64,000 bases of DNA, taken from contig LADN01000043.1 in the NCBI GenBank assembly GCA_000961585.1, positions 1 through 64,000 on the forward strand, given 5' to 3'. Positions 1 through 7,032 of this stretch are shown piece by piece (position 1 is the first letter of the stretch; each line of letters opens with the position of its first letter). Source of the stretch: Peptococcaceae bacterium BRH_c4a. Its GTDB lineage: Bacteria; Bacillota; Desulfotomaculia; Desulfotomaculales; Desulfocucumaceae. A model generated the notes under the pieces. That model worked only from the letters and a program-made list of their open reading frames with translations, was not told where the DNA came from and did not search any database. A program made the translations under genes and the position numbers.

Positions 1-100
1 GGGTCGCTTTTAAAGCAGGCTGTCACTATTCTGACTCCTGAATTATGAGTTCTGAGTTCCGCCGTCTACAAGACGGCAACGCACGTCAGGGCGTTTTTTT
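1..100 (+). repeat. Tail of a composite intergenic repeat, cut by the window edge (copy 0)
   Basis: Begins inside the GGTCGCT part and runs through a diverged heptamer array (units such as TTCTGAC, TCCTGAA), then the hairpin GCCGTCTACAAGACGGC (61-77), then a GC-rich hairpin with a T-run (about 80-100). The same tail ends the full copies downstream. It abuts copy 1 directly at position 101, so two elements lie in tandem. No gene is seen in 1-536. Confidence 0.8.
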
Positions 101-551
101 ATCGTTTTAGGAAAGTATATGCCATATTAAAGTATTAAAGCGCTAAATCGCCAAAGCATTTTTATGTAGCCCAGAGTTTTTCCGGGGTCGCTCCGGGGTC
201 ACTTGAGGGTCGCTGCATTGTCGCTAATGGGTAGGTGGAGCGATTTAAGTCCGGCCTGCATAACCTCCTGCTGCAACTGTCTCTAAACTCGGTCGCCAAC
301 GGAATGCCGACCGCCTCCAACGCCGCATCCATGCGTCGATTCCGGCTTCCGGCTGCGTCCTGCAGCCGGCTCGGCATTCCGTAGGCTCGGTCGTTAAGAG
401 ACAGTAGCAGCCTCCGGTACATTCCGCACTTAAATCACTCCCCCTCACTGCATGTCGCTGTGGGGTCGCTTGAGGGTCGCTTTTAAGGCAGCCTGTCACC
501 ATTCTGGCTTCTGGATTCTGGATTCCCAAGCGCCCTTCAGGGCGTTTTTTT
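101..551 (+). repeat. Composite intergenic repeat, full copy 1
   Basis: Order of modules: an ATCGTTTTAGGAAAG start directly after a T-run; 8-bp units ending in AAAG (about 130-160); GTCGCT-type motifs at 187, 198, 209 and 220, exactly 11 bp apart; an imperfect palindrome of about 215 bp (about 231-446) whose arms share CTGTCTCT, CGGAATGCCGA and TTTAAGTCC; GTCGCT again at 454, 465 and 476; heptamers such as TCTGGAT (about 505-528); and a GCGCCC/GGGCGT hairpin with a T-run (531-551). The ORFs inside it are products of the palindrome and not credible genes. Confidence 0.85.
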
Positions 552-1400
552 ATTCCGTCCCAGTCTGTCCAGGTAGTCAAGCAGCCTGTTGGAGGAGATT
601 ATCGTGGTCAGTGAACTTCTTTCAGCCACCACATGTAAAAGCACCAGCGCAGCCAGGTAAAAAATCTTTAGCTTTAAGTCGAAAATCCACACAGCCGTCA
701 GGCCCAGCACCGATCCCAGGGCATTGGCCCCGGAGTCGCCCATCATGGCCCTGGACTTCAGGTCCAGAGGAAGGTAGGCCAATAGGCTCCCGGCTGCCAT
801 GGAGGCAAATAAAATATCCTGTCTCAAGGGAAAGGCAATAAAAACCAGTATAATAATAAAAAGAAAGCCTTTGCCGGCTCTCCCCGGCCTTAAATCCAGA
901 AGGTTTATCGCATTTACTGAGAGGGCTATAATCACGGCATCCACCGGTATAAACAACAATGGCCCGGCAGAGCTCCGGGCTGAAATATACAGCGCCGCCA
1001 TCCCTCCGGCCAGGGCCTTCAGGGAGCCGGTGGTGGGATTCCCGGTTAAAAGGCTTTTCATATGTGCGGCCAATCCCTTGCATTTAGCGTCTCCCCAGAA
1101 ATCATCCATCAGCCCCAGACAGGTAAAGAGCGCCAGTGTCAATAAAAAGACAGAGGATTTCTCCTTTAACCCGGGTGATAAAAATATGACCGACATTGCC
1201 AGTACGGTAACGCAGCTTATCAGTATGATCACGCCAAGGCCCACCGGTATTTCCTCGCCCCTGAAGTTAGGCATTAAAAAACCGGCATTTATTATCATAT
1301 GGGAAATTAGATTCAGCATTAAGAGGCCCACTGCCCATCCCGCCAAAAAGAATAAAACAGTTCGGGCTGTATTGACGTCGTTTGGATCAAATTCAGGCAT
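537..1400 (-). CDS. MraY/WecA-like (glycosyltransferase family 4) membrane protein
   Basis: 287-residue polytopic membrane protein resembling the UDP-sugar:polyprenyl-phosphate sugar-phosphate transferases (MraY/WecA/TagO). Two family signatures are visible: NAINLLDLRPGRAG near residue 165 and MGDSGANALGS near residue 220, which carry the Asp residues used for Mg2+ and polyprenyl phosphate. It lacks the full loop set of a true MraY, so the substrate is not clear. It overlaps the upstream glycosyltransferase 2 gene by 8 bp and looks like the last gene of a steA-steB-GT2-GT4 unit. The last codons (NKKTP-stop) lie in the hairpin tail of repeat copy 1, so the repeat supplies the stop codon. Confidence 0.75.
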   Translation of the reverse strand: MPEFDPNDVNTARTVLFFLAGWAVGLLMLNLISHMIINAGFLMPNFRGEEIPVGLGVIILISCVTVLAMSVIFLSPGLKEKSSVFLLTLALFTCLGLMDDFWGDAKCKGLAAHMKSLLTGNPTTGSLKALAGGMAALYISARSSAGPLLFIPVDAVIIALSVNAINLLDLRPGRAGKGFLFIIILVFIAFPLRQDILFASMAAGSLLAYLPLDLKSRAMMGDSGANALGSVLGLTAVWIFDLKLKIFYLAALVLLHVVAERSSLTTIISSNRLLDYLDRLGRNKKTP

Positions 1401-2079
1401 CGGACCCCGCCATTCCCAGTCCCATAAATGTCCTGGCCACGTGAATAAACTGCCGGCCCCTGTGTAAGAAGCCCTTTATATTCCGGCCGGTTTCCCTGTG
1501 AGACATATTTACCGGCACCTCTTCTATACGGCAGCCCTTTTTTACCGCCCTCACGGTAAGGTCCACTTCCATGCCGTAGCCTTTTGCCAGGGGAAGCAAA
1601 TCCAACAATAACTTTCTGGTCATGGCCCTCTGCCCAGACAGCGGGGCCTTCATGGAAAGACCTGTAAAATATCTGATGCCGCTTCCGGCCAGGCCCTTTA
1701 CCAGCCCGAAGCCCGCCCTTTTGCAGCGCTGGGGGAATATAGCCACAGTCATATCGGCCCTGCCCTCCAAAAGGGGCTCCAGCAGCTTCCCGGCCCCGGA
1801 GGCGCTTTGTCCCAGGTCGGCATCTATTATCACCACCACCTCACCCTTTACATAAGGGGCGCCCGCATTGATGGCCCCGCCCTTGCCGTAGTTTTTATTC
1901 AGCGCCAGCACCTGGGCGCCGCACCTTCGGGCAGCCTGGGCGCTGCCGTCCCTTGAGCCGTCGTCTATCACCAGCACTTGGGACACTCCCTTTACAGACC
2001 AGACTGATCTAACAGTTTTGTCAATGGCAGCTTCCTCGTTATAGGCCGGTATCATTACCGTTACTGTTTTTTCCGGCAT
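1393..2079 (-). CDS. Glycosyltransferase family 2
   Basis: About 228 residues of GT-A fold, DPM1/GtrB-like. It has the N-terminal VMIPAYNEE motif, DDGSRDGS near residue 40 and the DADLG motif (the DXD-type metal/nucleotide-sugar site) near residue 90. No C-terminal membrane segment is seen. The ATG at 2079 is preferred over the upstream TTG at 2088. The gene overlaps the end of steB by about 41 bp, suggesting translational coupling. It probably moves a sugar onto a lipid or envelope carrier in partnership with the neighbouring MraY/WecA-like protein. The acceptor is unknown. Confidence 0.75.
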   Translation of the reverse strand: MPEKTVTVMIPAYNEEAAIDKTVRSVWSVKGVSQVLVIDDGSRDGSAQAARRCGAQVLALNKNYGKGGAINAGAPYVKGEVVVIIDADLGQSASGAGKLLEPLLEGRADMTVAIFPQRCKRAGFGLVKGLAGSGIRYFTGLSMKAPLSGQRAMTRKLLLDLLPLAKGYGMEVDLTVRAVKKGCRIEEVPVNMSHRETGRNIKGFLHRGRQFIHVARTFMGLGMAGSDA

Positions 2080-2887
2080 TGTCCTCAACCCCGTATTCCA
2101 ATATGGGAAGCAAACTCCTGGCTGTGGGCTTTACTCCGTAATGTCCCGGTCTTCCCGATATGGCGTATACCAGGGAAATGTGTCCCGGAACGGTTTCAAT
2201 GTTGTCAACTGTGGAAAGTCCTTTTTTCTGGTAATCTCTGACACAGGAATATGCCGAAGAGCTCTCCTCGGCTCCGAATACTGCTATACCCTGGGACTTA
2301 AAAAAGTCTATTATAGGGAAATCGATACTATTCTTTTTATCGGCGCCTCCCCCTATAATCACCACATCACTGACCGGGTTTCCGTACTGCCCGCTTATTT
2401 TTAAGACACCCTGCCCGGCAAGATTTTTCAGCACCCGGGTATCGCCGTTTACAATAGCCAGGGAGATTTCCCGGGACACTCCGCCGTCGGTTATGTCGGG
2501 CCGTTCAATGACAGTGATGTTTTGTACCGAGGCGCCGGCTATTTTCAGGGTATTGGCCAGTTCACCGGCAGACTTGCTGCCGGTGGTGGCAATGACGGCC
2601 AGACTGTGTCCCTTCAGTCTTCCTCCCACCAGTGCGGGCAGAGCCTGTTTTTCAAATTGCCCCTTTAGGTTGCTTTCGTTTTCCAGGCGAACTATACTGG
2701 TGCGAAGGGATTCATTTTTTTGCACAACGGACTCCATCCGGGATTCCAGTTTTCCCAAAAGCTGCTGCTGCTGCTGCCTGAATAGTGTATCGTTCCCCGG
2801 AACGGCGCTTCCGATCAATATTCCCAGCCCCAGGGCCAAAAATACCGCCACCAGGGAGGCTATATGATATTTCAGGCTCAAGAACAT
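2039..2887 (-). CDS. steB: SteB/MctB-family membrane protein
   Basis: 282 residues with one N-terminal membrane segment (LVAVFLALGLGILIGSA), a Gln-rich and probably coiled-coil stretch (residues about 35-70), and a C-terminal soluble domain. This is the layout of the mycobacterial 'copper transporter' MctB and corynebacterial SteB family. It lies 21 bp after steA, as in actinobacteria. A role as SteA's membrane partner in cell envelope or division is the better guess here, because a single-span protein is an unlikely pore. The copper role is not supported by visible motifs. The run of six Gln codons at about 2763-2780 is notable. Confidence 0.7.
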   Translation of the reverse strand: MFLSLKYHIASLVAVFLALGLGILIGSAVPGNDTLFRQQQQQLLGKLESRMESVVQKNESLRTSIVRLENESNLKGQFEKQALPALVGGRLKGHSLAVIATTGSKSAGELANTLKIAGASVQNITVIERPDITDGGVSREISLAIVNGDTRVLKNLAGQGVLKISGQYGNPVSDVVIIGGGADKKNSIDFPIIDFFKSQGIAVFGAEESSSAYSCVRDYQKKGLSTVDNIETVPGHISLVYAISGRPGHYGVKPTARSLLPILEYGVEDNAGKNSNGNDTGL

Positions 2888-2908
2888 GCGCTGATCATCC
2901 CCGAACGT

Positions 2909-4030
2909 TTATATTCCCAACATAATTCTGCATTGAATATATAAAAGCCTTAACATTTGTCTCATTGGGGTGGCCAGAGAGGCCACCATCACGGCAGGAA
3001 TCATGGCCGCCAGTACAATCTGGGCCAGGTAGCCGGCCTTTACCCTGTTTTTATAAATCTTGCCCACACCTTTGGCGTCCACCAGTATGGAGCCCACCTT
3101 CAGCCTGACCAGGAAAGTGCTGGCCATTCCTTTTCTGCCCTTTTCCAGGAAGTCCTGTATATTGGAATGAGATCCCACCAGCACAATCAGCTCAGATCCC
3201 TTTTCGTAGGCCAGGAGCAGGGCTATGTCCTCGCTGGTGCCCGGAGCGCAAAAGACATGGGATGAAAGCCCCATTTTTTTTATCCTTTCCAGTCCGGGAG
3301 AATTTCCATTGCGGTATGCGTGGGCCACCAGTTCAGCTCCGCAGGACAGTGCGGCGTCACTGACACTGTCCATATCCCCTACAATTATGTCCGGTTTGTA
3401 ACCCATTTCCCTCAGTGCGTCGGCCCCGCCGTCCACCCCCAGCAGCAGGGGGTTCATTTCCTCTATATAAGACCTGATGGCGTTCAGGTCTTCTTTATAA
3501 TTATGACCCCTTGCCACTATAAGCACATGACGGTCGTTGATTACCGTTCTTATGCGGGGTATAAAATACTTGCCGCTGATTAATCCCAGCTCATTGCGGG
3601 CGTACTCCAGGGTATTGTTTACAAAATCGCACAGCACATACTGCATGTTTTCTTTTAATTGACTTAATCTTTGCTTTATTACTTTCTGGTCCAGCAAATT
3701 TCCAGAGGCTATAATATTTTTGCCAAGCATGATGCTGCCTCCGGAAATCTCTATCAGCTGTCCGTCCTTAATCAGGTCCATTACTTCCCTGCCCACACTG
3801 TCCACCAGCACTACCCCCCTGGAAACAAGGGTAAGGGGACCGCCGTTGGGGTACCTGGCACTGATTGACGGAGATGCGTTGATTACAGCCCTGACCTTTG
3901 CCTCCAGGAGGGCATGGGCTGACACATCATCCAGTTCACAGTGATCTATCACTGCTATTTCTCCCGGTTTTAAGCGCCTGACCAATAACTTTGTGATCCG
4001 GCCCACCCTGGCCGTACCCCTTATAACCAA
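2909..4030 (-). CDS. steA: SteA, putative cytokinetic-ring protein
   Basis: 373 residues. The central part has the thiamin-pyrophosphokinase-like fold, with GVDGGADALREMGYKPDIIVGDMDSV near residues 200-225, and the C-terminal region has a single membrane segment (AAMIPAVMVASLAT). This arrangement is typical of SteA, which in Corynebacterium works with SteB in cell separation. It is not a real thiamin pyrophosphokinase (extra N-terminal domain, membrane anchor). The start is TTG at 4030 after a strong GGGGGGAG ribosome site. First gene of the steA-steB-GT2-GT4 unit downstream of spo0A. Confidence 0.8.
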   Translation of the reverse strand: MVIRGTARVGRITKLLVRRLKPGEIAVIDHCELDDVSAHALLEAKVRAVINASPSISARYPNGGPLTLVSRGVVLVDSVGREVMDLIKDGQLIEISGGSIMLGKNIIASGNLLDQKVIKQRLSQLKENMQYVLCDFVNNTLEYARNELGLISGKYFIPRIRTVINDRHVLIVARGHNYKEDLNAIRSYIEEMNPLLLGVDGGADALREMGYKPDIIVGDMDSVSDAALSCGAELVAHAYRNGNSPGLERIKKMGLSSHVFCAPGTSEDIALLLAYEKGSELIVLVGSHSNIQDFLEKGRKGMASTFLVRLKVGSILVDAKGVGKIYKNRVKAGYLAQIVLAAMIPAVMVASLATPMRQMLRLLYIQCRIMLGI

Positions 4031-4103
4031 TACCGCTCCCCCCTCTCAGTACACTAACTATAGTTTGAAATAAATGAGTCAAATTATTCCACGATCAGTA
4101 AAA

Positions 4104-4582
4104 ATAAAATAACCGCCTTGTCGGCGGCGCCGTCTTGCAGACGGCGGAATCCAGAAGCCAGGAGCCAGAAGCCAGAATAGTGACAGCCTGCTTTAATAGC
4201 GACCCTCAAGCGACCCCACAGCGACATGCAGTGAGGGGGAGTGATTTAAGTCCGTGCGGAATGTACCGGAGGCTGCTACTGTCTCTTAACGACCGAGCCT
4301 ACGGAATGCCGAGCCGGCTGCAGGACGCAGCCGGAAGCCGGAATCGACGCAAGGATGCGGCGTTGGAGGCGGTCGGCATTCCGTTGGCGACCGAGTTTAG
4401 AGACAGTTGCAGCAGGAGGTAATGCAGGCCGGACTTAAATCGCTCCGCCTACCCATTAGCGACCATGCAGCGACCCTCAAGCGACCCTGGAGCGACCCCG
4501 GAAAAACTCTGGGCTTGCATAAAAATGCTTCAGCACTTTAGCGCTTTAATGTTTTAATGTGGCATATACTTTCCTAAACGAT
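4104..4582 (-). repeat. Composite intergenic repeat, full copy 2 (inverted)
   Basis: Same modules as copy 1 on the opposite strand. On the plus strand: hairpins at 4113-4127 and 4129-4145; heptamers CAGAAGC/CAGGAGC (about 4150-4178); AGCGAC at 4198, 4209 and 4220; the palindrome (about 4230-4455); AGCGAC at 4458, 4469, 4480 and 4491, all 11 bp apart; 8-mers ending at the spo0A terminator. It fills the whole spo0A-steA gap. Its end lies exactly against the T-run of the spo0A terminator. Confidence 0.85.
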
Positions 4583-4614
4583 AAAAAAACACCTCCACTT
4601 TAAACTGGAGGTGT
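4583..4614 (-). terminator. Rho-independent terminator of spo0A
   Basis: 9-bp perfect stem ACACCTCCA/TGGAGGTGT (4589-4597 with 4606-4614), 8-nt loop, followed on the minus strand by seven T. It sits 20 bp after the spo0A stop. Confidence 0.9.
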
Positions 4615-4633
4615 CAGTTGTTAAATATAAGCT

Positions 4634-5404
4634 CTAGCTGACCTTGGCCTCAATCCTCAGCTTATCCGCCACCATGGCTATGAATTCCGAGTTGGTGGGC
4701 TTGCCTCTTTCCAGGTTGATGGTGTAGCCGAAGAATTTGGTCATCATTTCAACGTTGCCCCGGTCCCAGGCCAGCTCTATGGCATGCCTGATGGCCCGTT
4801 CGACGCGGCTGGGAGTGGTTTGGTACTTATGTGCAATCATGGGGTAAAGCTCTTTTGTAACAGCCCCCAAAAGATTTATTTCGTTAATTACCATCAGTAT
4901 TGCATCCCGTAGATAATGGTATCCTTTGATGTGGGCCGGGACTCCCATTTCATGAATAATATTGGTAACCGCAACATCAAGGTTCTTTGGCTTAACTGAG
5001 GTAATGTACTGGTTAACCTGCAAACCATCGGATAATTGCCTGATTCTGGAGGCCAGCACCGAGAAATCAAATGGTTTCAGAATGTAGTAATCAGCTCCCA
5101 GTTCAACCGCACGCTGGGTTACTGTTTCCTGACCAAAGGCAGTAAGCATAATTATACGGGGGCGGTTTGCAATGTGTCCCGTGGCCATTTTTTCCAGCAC
5201 CCCTATGCCGTCAAGATGTGGCATTATAATATCAAGTACTATAATGTCAGGTGTGTGTTTTTCAATTAGTTCCAGGGCCTCAAGACCGTTATTGGCAATG
5301 CCCGCCAGAGTCAAATCATCCTGCTGGCTTAAAAACTCTTTTAAAAGCTCGCAGAACTCCCTGTTATCATCTGCAATTACAATTTTTATCGCCTTCCGCA
5401 TCAT
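4634..5404 (-). CDS. spo0A: Spo0A, master regulator of sporulation
   Basis: 256 residues. N-terminal receiver domain (about 1-125) with the acidic pocket IADDN, phospho-acceptor Asp in [12 protein letters not shown], the conserved Thr/Ala in MLTAFG and Lys in ILKPFD. C-terminal Spo0A DNA-binding domain (about 145-256) with the characteristic recognition region [18 protein letters not shown]. It receives phosphate from the sporulation phosphorelay or kinases and binds 0A boxes. Two adjacent ATG codons occur, and the first (5404) follows TAGGAGG at suitable spacing. A sigma-H-type promoter lies about 60-90 bp upstream and its own terminator follows. It stands directly after spoIVB, as in most endospore formers. 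Confidence 0.98.
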   Translation of the reverse strand: MMRKAIKIVIADDNREFCELLKEFLSQQDDLTLAGIANNGLEALELIEKHTPDIIVLDIIMPHLDGIGVLEKMATGHIANRPRIIMLTAFGQETVTQRAVELGADYYILKPFDFSVLASRIRQLSDGLQVNQYITSVKPKNLDVAVTNIIHEMGVPAHIKGYHYLRDAILMVINEINLLGAVTKELYPMIAHKYQTTPSRVERAIRHAIELAWDRGNVEMMTKFFGYTINLERGKPTNSEFIAMVADKLRIEAKVS

Positions 5405-5463
5405 TTTAAATCCCGCCTCCTAAAATATCATATATTTATTCTCTTATATAACTTCATACATAA

Positions 5464-5492
5464 TCATTCGACGATGGGAAAATATTTCCTTC
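5464..5492 (-). promoter_or_regulatory. Candidate sigma-H promoter with overlapping 0A-box-like site for spo0A
   Basis: On the minus strand GAAGGAAAT (-35, 5484-5492) and GTCGAATGA (-10, 5464-5472) are separated by 11 bp. This fits the Bacillus sigma-H pattern RNAGGAWWW-N11/12-RNNGAATWW except for the G near its end. CGTCGAA, overlapping the -10, differs from the 0A box TGTCGAA at one base. Predicted 5' leader is about 50 nt. Seen by eye only. Confidence 0.55.
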
Positions 5493-5620
5493 ATTGTTTT
5501 CCAGATCATGTTCTGACGTAAAACTGCATTATATACGGAATTTAAACTTAAACAGGTTGCTTTACTTATTTAAAAATTTCAAATAAACCAACATATTTAC
5601 TGTAAATATTTGTGAGAAAC

Positions 5621-5650
5621 AAAAAAAAAGCGGGATCTTAAAATCCCGCT
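5621..5650 (-). terminator. Rho-independent terminator of spoIVB
   Basis: 8-bp stem AGCGGGAT/ATCCCGCT (5629-5636 with 5643-5650), then an uninterrupted T-run on the minus strand. It begins at the spoIVB stop codon, so spo0A is expressed from its own promoter. Confidence 0.9.
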
Positions 5651-6772
5651 TCATGAAACATTTTGAAGATTTTTGTCGGTATTAATGAGTCCGGTTTCTT
5701 TCAACATCCATTCTGCCAAAATGCCGTAGCCCCTTTGTGGATCATTTACAAAAACATGGGTAACCACGCCAGCCAGCATACCATTCTGTATTATGGGACT
5801 TCCGCTCATTCCCTGAATTATTCCTCCGGTACACTCCAGCAGTTCTTTGTCGGTAACGTTTATAATCATTCCCTTTCCCTGGTTGTTCCAGGGAAAGAAT
5901 ACCTCCTGTATATCCACTGAGTATTTCTTTACCTCGGTTCCCTCTACAACGGTGAGTATTTCGGCAGGCCCTTTTTGTATCTGGCAGCTCATAGCCACAG
6001 GGATGGTGTTATAAAAGGGACTTTCGAGGGGTTTGTCAAGTTTGCCGAAAATACCGTACTTGCAGTTCTTCTCAATGTTGCCTCTTAAGGAACCATTTGA
6101 AATAAACATTCCTATTTTTTCACCGGGACTGCCTTTTTTGCCGCGATGGACAGCTCTTATCTGGGCCTCCACGATTTTACCATCTCCCAGGTCTATTCCC
6201 TTTGAGGTGTCCACATCAGTGATTAAGTGCCCCAGCGCCCCGTATGTACCTGTATCAGGATGATAAAAGCTCAGTGTCCCCACACCTGAAGCGCTGTCTC
6301 TGACAAAGAGTCCTATCCTGGGTCTGCCGGTTTCACTGCAATGCACTATTTTTACCCGGGTTTTAATTATTTTGAGTCCTCTTTTTATTTCCAGGTTCAC
6401 ATTTTTCTGCTTCTGTCCATACGTCAGTATCTCATTTCTTAGATGGAACTCATTAATGACTTTTTTACCGTTGACGGTGAGAATAATATCGCCAATTTTT
6501 AATCCTGCCTCTTCGGCCGGGTTCACCCTGTTTCCTGTTTCATCAACAATATCTGAAATGCCCACAACCATAACACCCTTTGAATGCATTACTATACCAA
6601 TGGACTGCCCTCCGGGTATTACATTAACACTGGATACCACGTTAACTGCCTTAACATGCAGTCCCTGTATCATTTTTACTTTTTCAACGGAATATCCGCA
6701 AAAACTAAAGAACACTGCCATGGTCGTAGAAAATGTAAATAGTATCAACTTCCGGCAGTTTTTTTTGAACAA
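5651..6772 (-). CDS. spoIVB: SpoIVB, sporulation signalling serine peptidase (family S55)
   Basis: 373 residues: an N-terminal signal/anchor segment (about 8-27), a PDZ domain (about 70-150, with GLKIGDIILTVNGKKV), and the S55 peptidase domain with the His of GALGHLITD and the nucleophile Ser of QGMSGSPII near residue 325. Made in the forespore, the protein is exported to the intermembrane space and cuts SpoIVFA to trigger pro-sigma-K processing. The start is TTG at 6772 behind AAAGGAGGG. The region upstream to 7032 (260 bp, AT-rich) holds no gene. I could not fix a sigma-G or sigma-F promoter there by eye. Confidence 0.97.
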   Translation of the reverse strand: MFKKNCRKLILFTFSTTMAVFFSFCGYSVEKVKMIQGLHVKAVNVVSSVNVIPGGQSIGIVMHSKGVMVVGISDIVDETGNRVNPAEEAGLKIGDIILTVNGKKVINEFHLRNEILTYGQKQKNVNLEIKRGLKIIKTRVKIVHCSETGRPRIGLFVRDSASGVGTLSFYHPDTGTYGALGHLITDVDTSKGIDLGDGKIVEAQIRAVHRGKKGSPGEKIGMFISNGSLRGNIEKNCKYGIFGKLDKPLESPFYNTIPVAMSCQIQKGPAEILTVVEGTEVKKYSVDIQEVFFPWNNQGKGMIINVTDKELLECTGGIIQGMSGSPIIQNGMLAGVVTHVFVNDPQRGYGILAEWMLKETGLINTDKNLQNVS

Positions 6773-6961
6773 TAATGATCCCTCCTTTATAATTCACCTC
6801 CATGACAATTTTGAATCATAATTCAATGAAATCCTTTGATATGTTATTAAATTCACCAAAAAGAACTGATTTTATTCGAACTAAATATTGATTTCATTTC
6901 CAGGTTGAACTCTCATAACAAATACTTTGTTTTTGAAATAATTTCATGACTTTTTTAGAAT

Positions 6962-6989
6962 AAAAAAATCGATGATTTCTCATCGATTT
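6962..6989 (-). terminator. Rho-independent terminator after the fapA-like gene
   Basis: 10-bp stem AAATCGATGA/TCATCGATTT (6966-6975 with 6980-6989) and T-rich tail on the minus strand, about 45 bp after the stop codon at 7033. Confidence 0.85.
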
Positions 6990-7032
6990 AAGCTACCCTG
7001 AAAATAAAATGTAACGTAAGTCAAAAAATGGT

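Noticed and set aside
531-551. Terminator for the family 4 glycosyltransferase gene
   Set aside because: The T-run is on the plus strand only, so it cannot terminate this minus-strand gene; it belongs to the repeat tail.
162-580. ORFs of 77-111 residues inside the composite repeats (also at 4135-4422, 29258-29497, 55552-55910)
   Set aside because: They share a peptide (MYRRLLLSLND...) only because the DNA repeat is conserved; two overlapping frames are open in the same palindrome, no ribosome sites precede them, and copies differ in start and end.
799-1467. 222-residue plus-strand ORF opposite the glycosyltransferase genes
   Set aside because: Antisense shadow of two real genes with clear family motifs; no ribosome site and low-complexity translation.
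2039-2887. Copper transporter (MctB) as the function of steB
   Set aside because: Single membrane span and no Cys/Met copper motifs visible; linkage with steA supports a division/envelope role.
2909-4030. Thiamin pyrophosphokinase
   Set aside because: Only the central fold is shared; the N-terminal domain and C-terminal membrane anchor are those of SteA.
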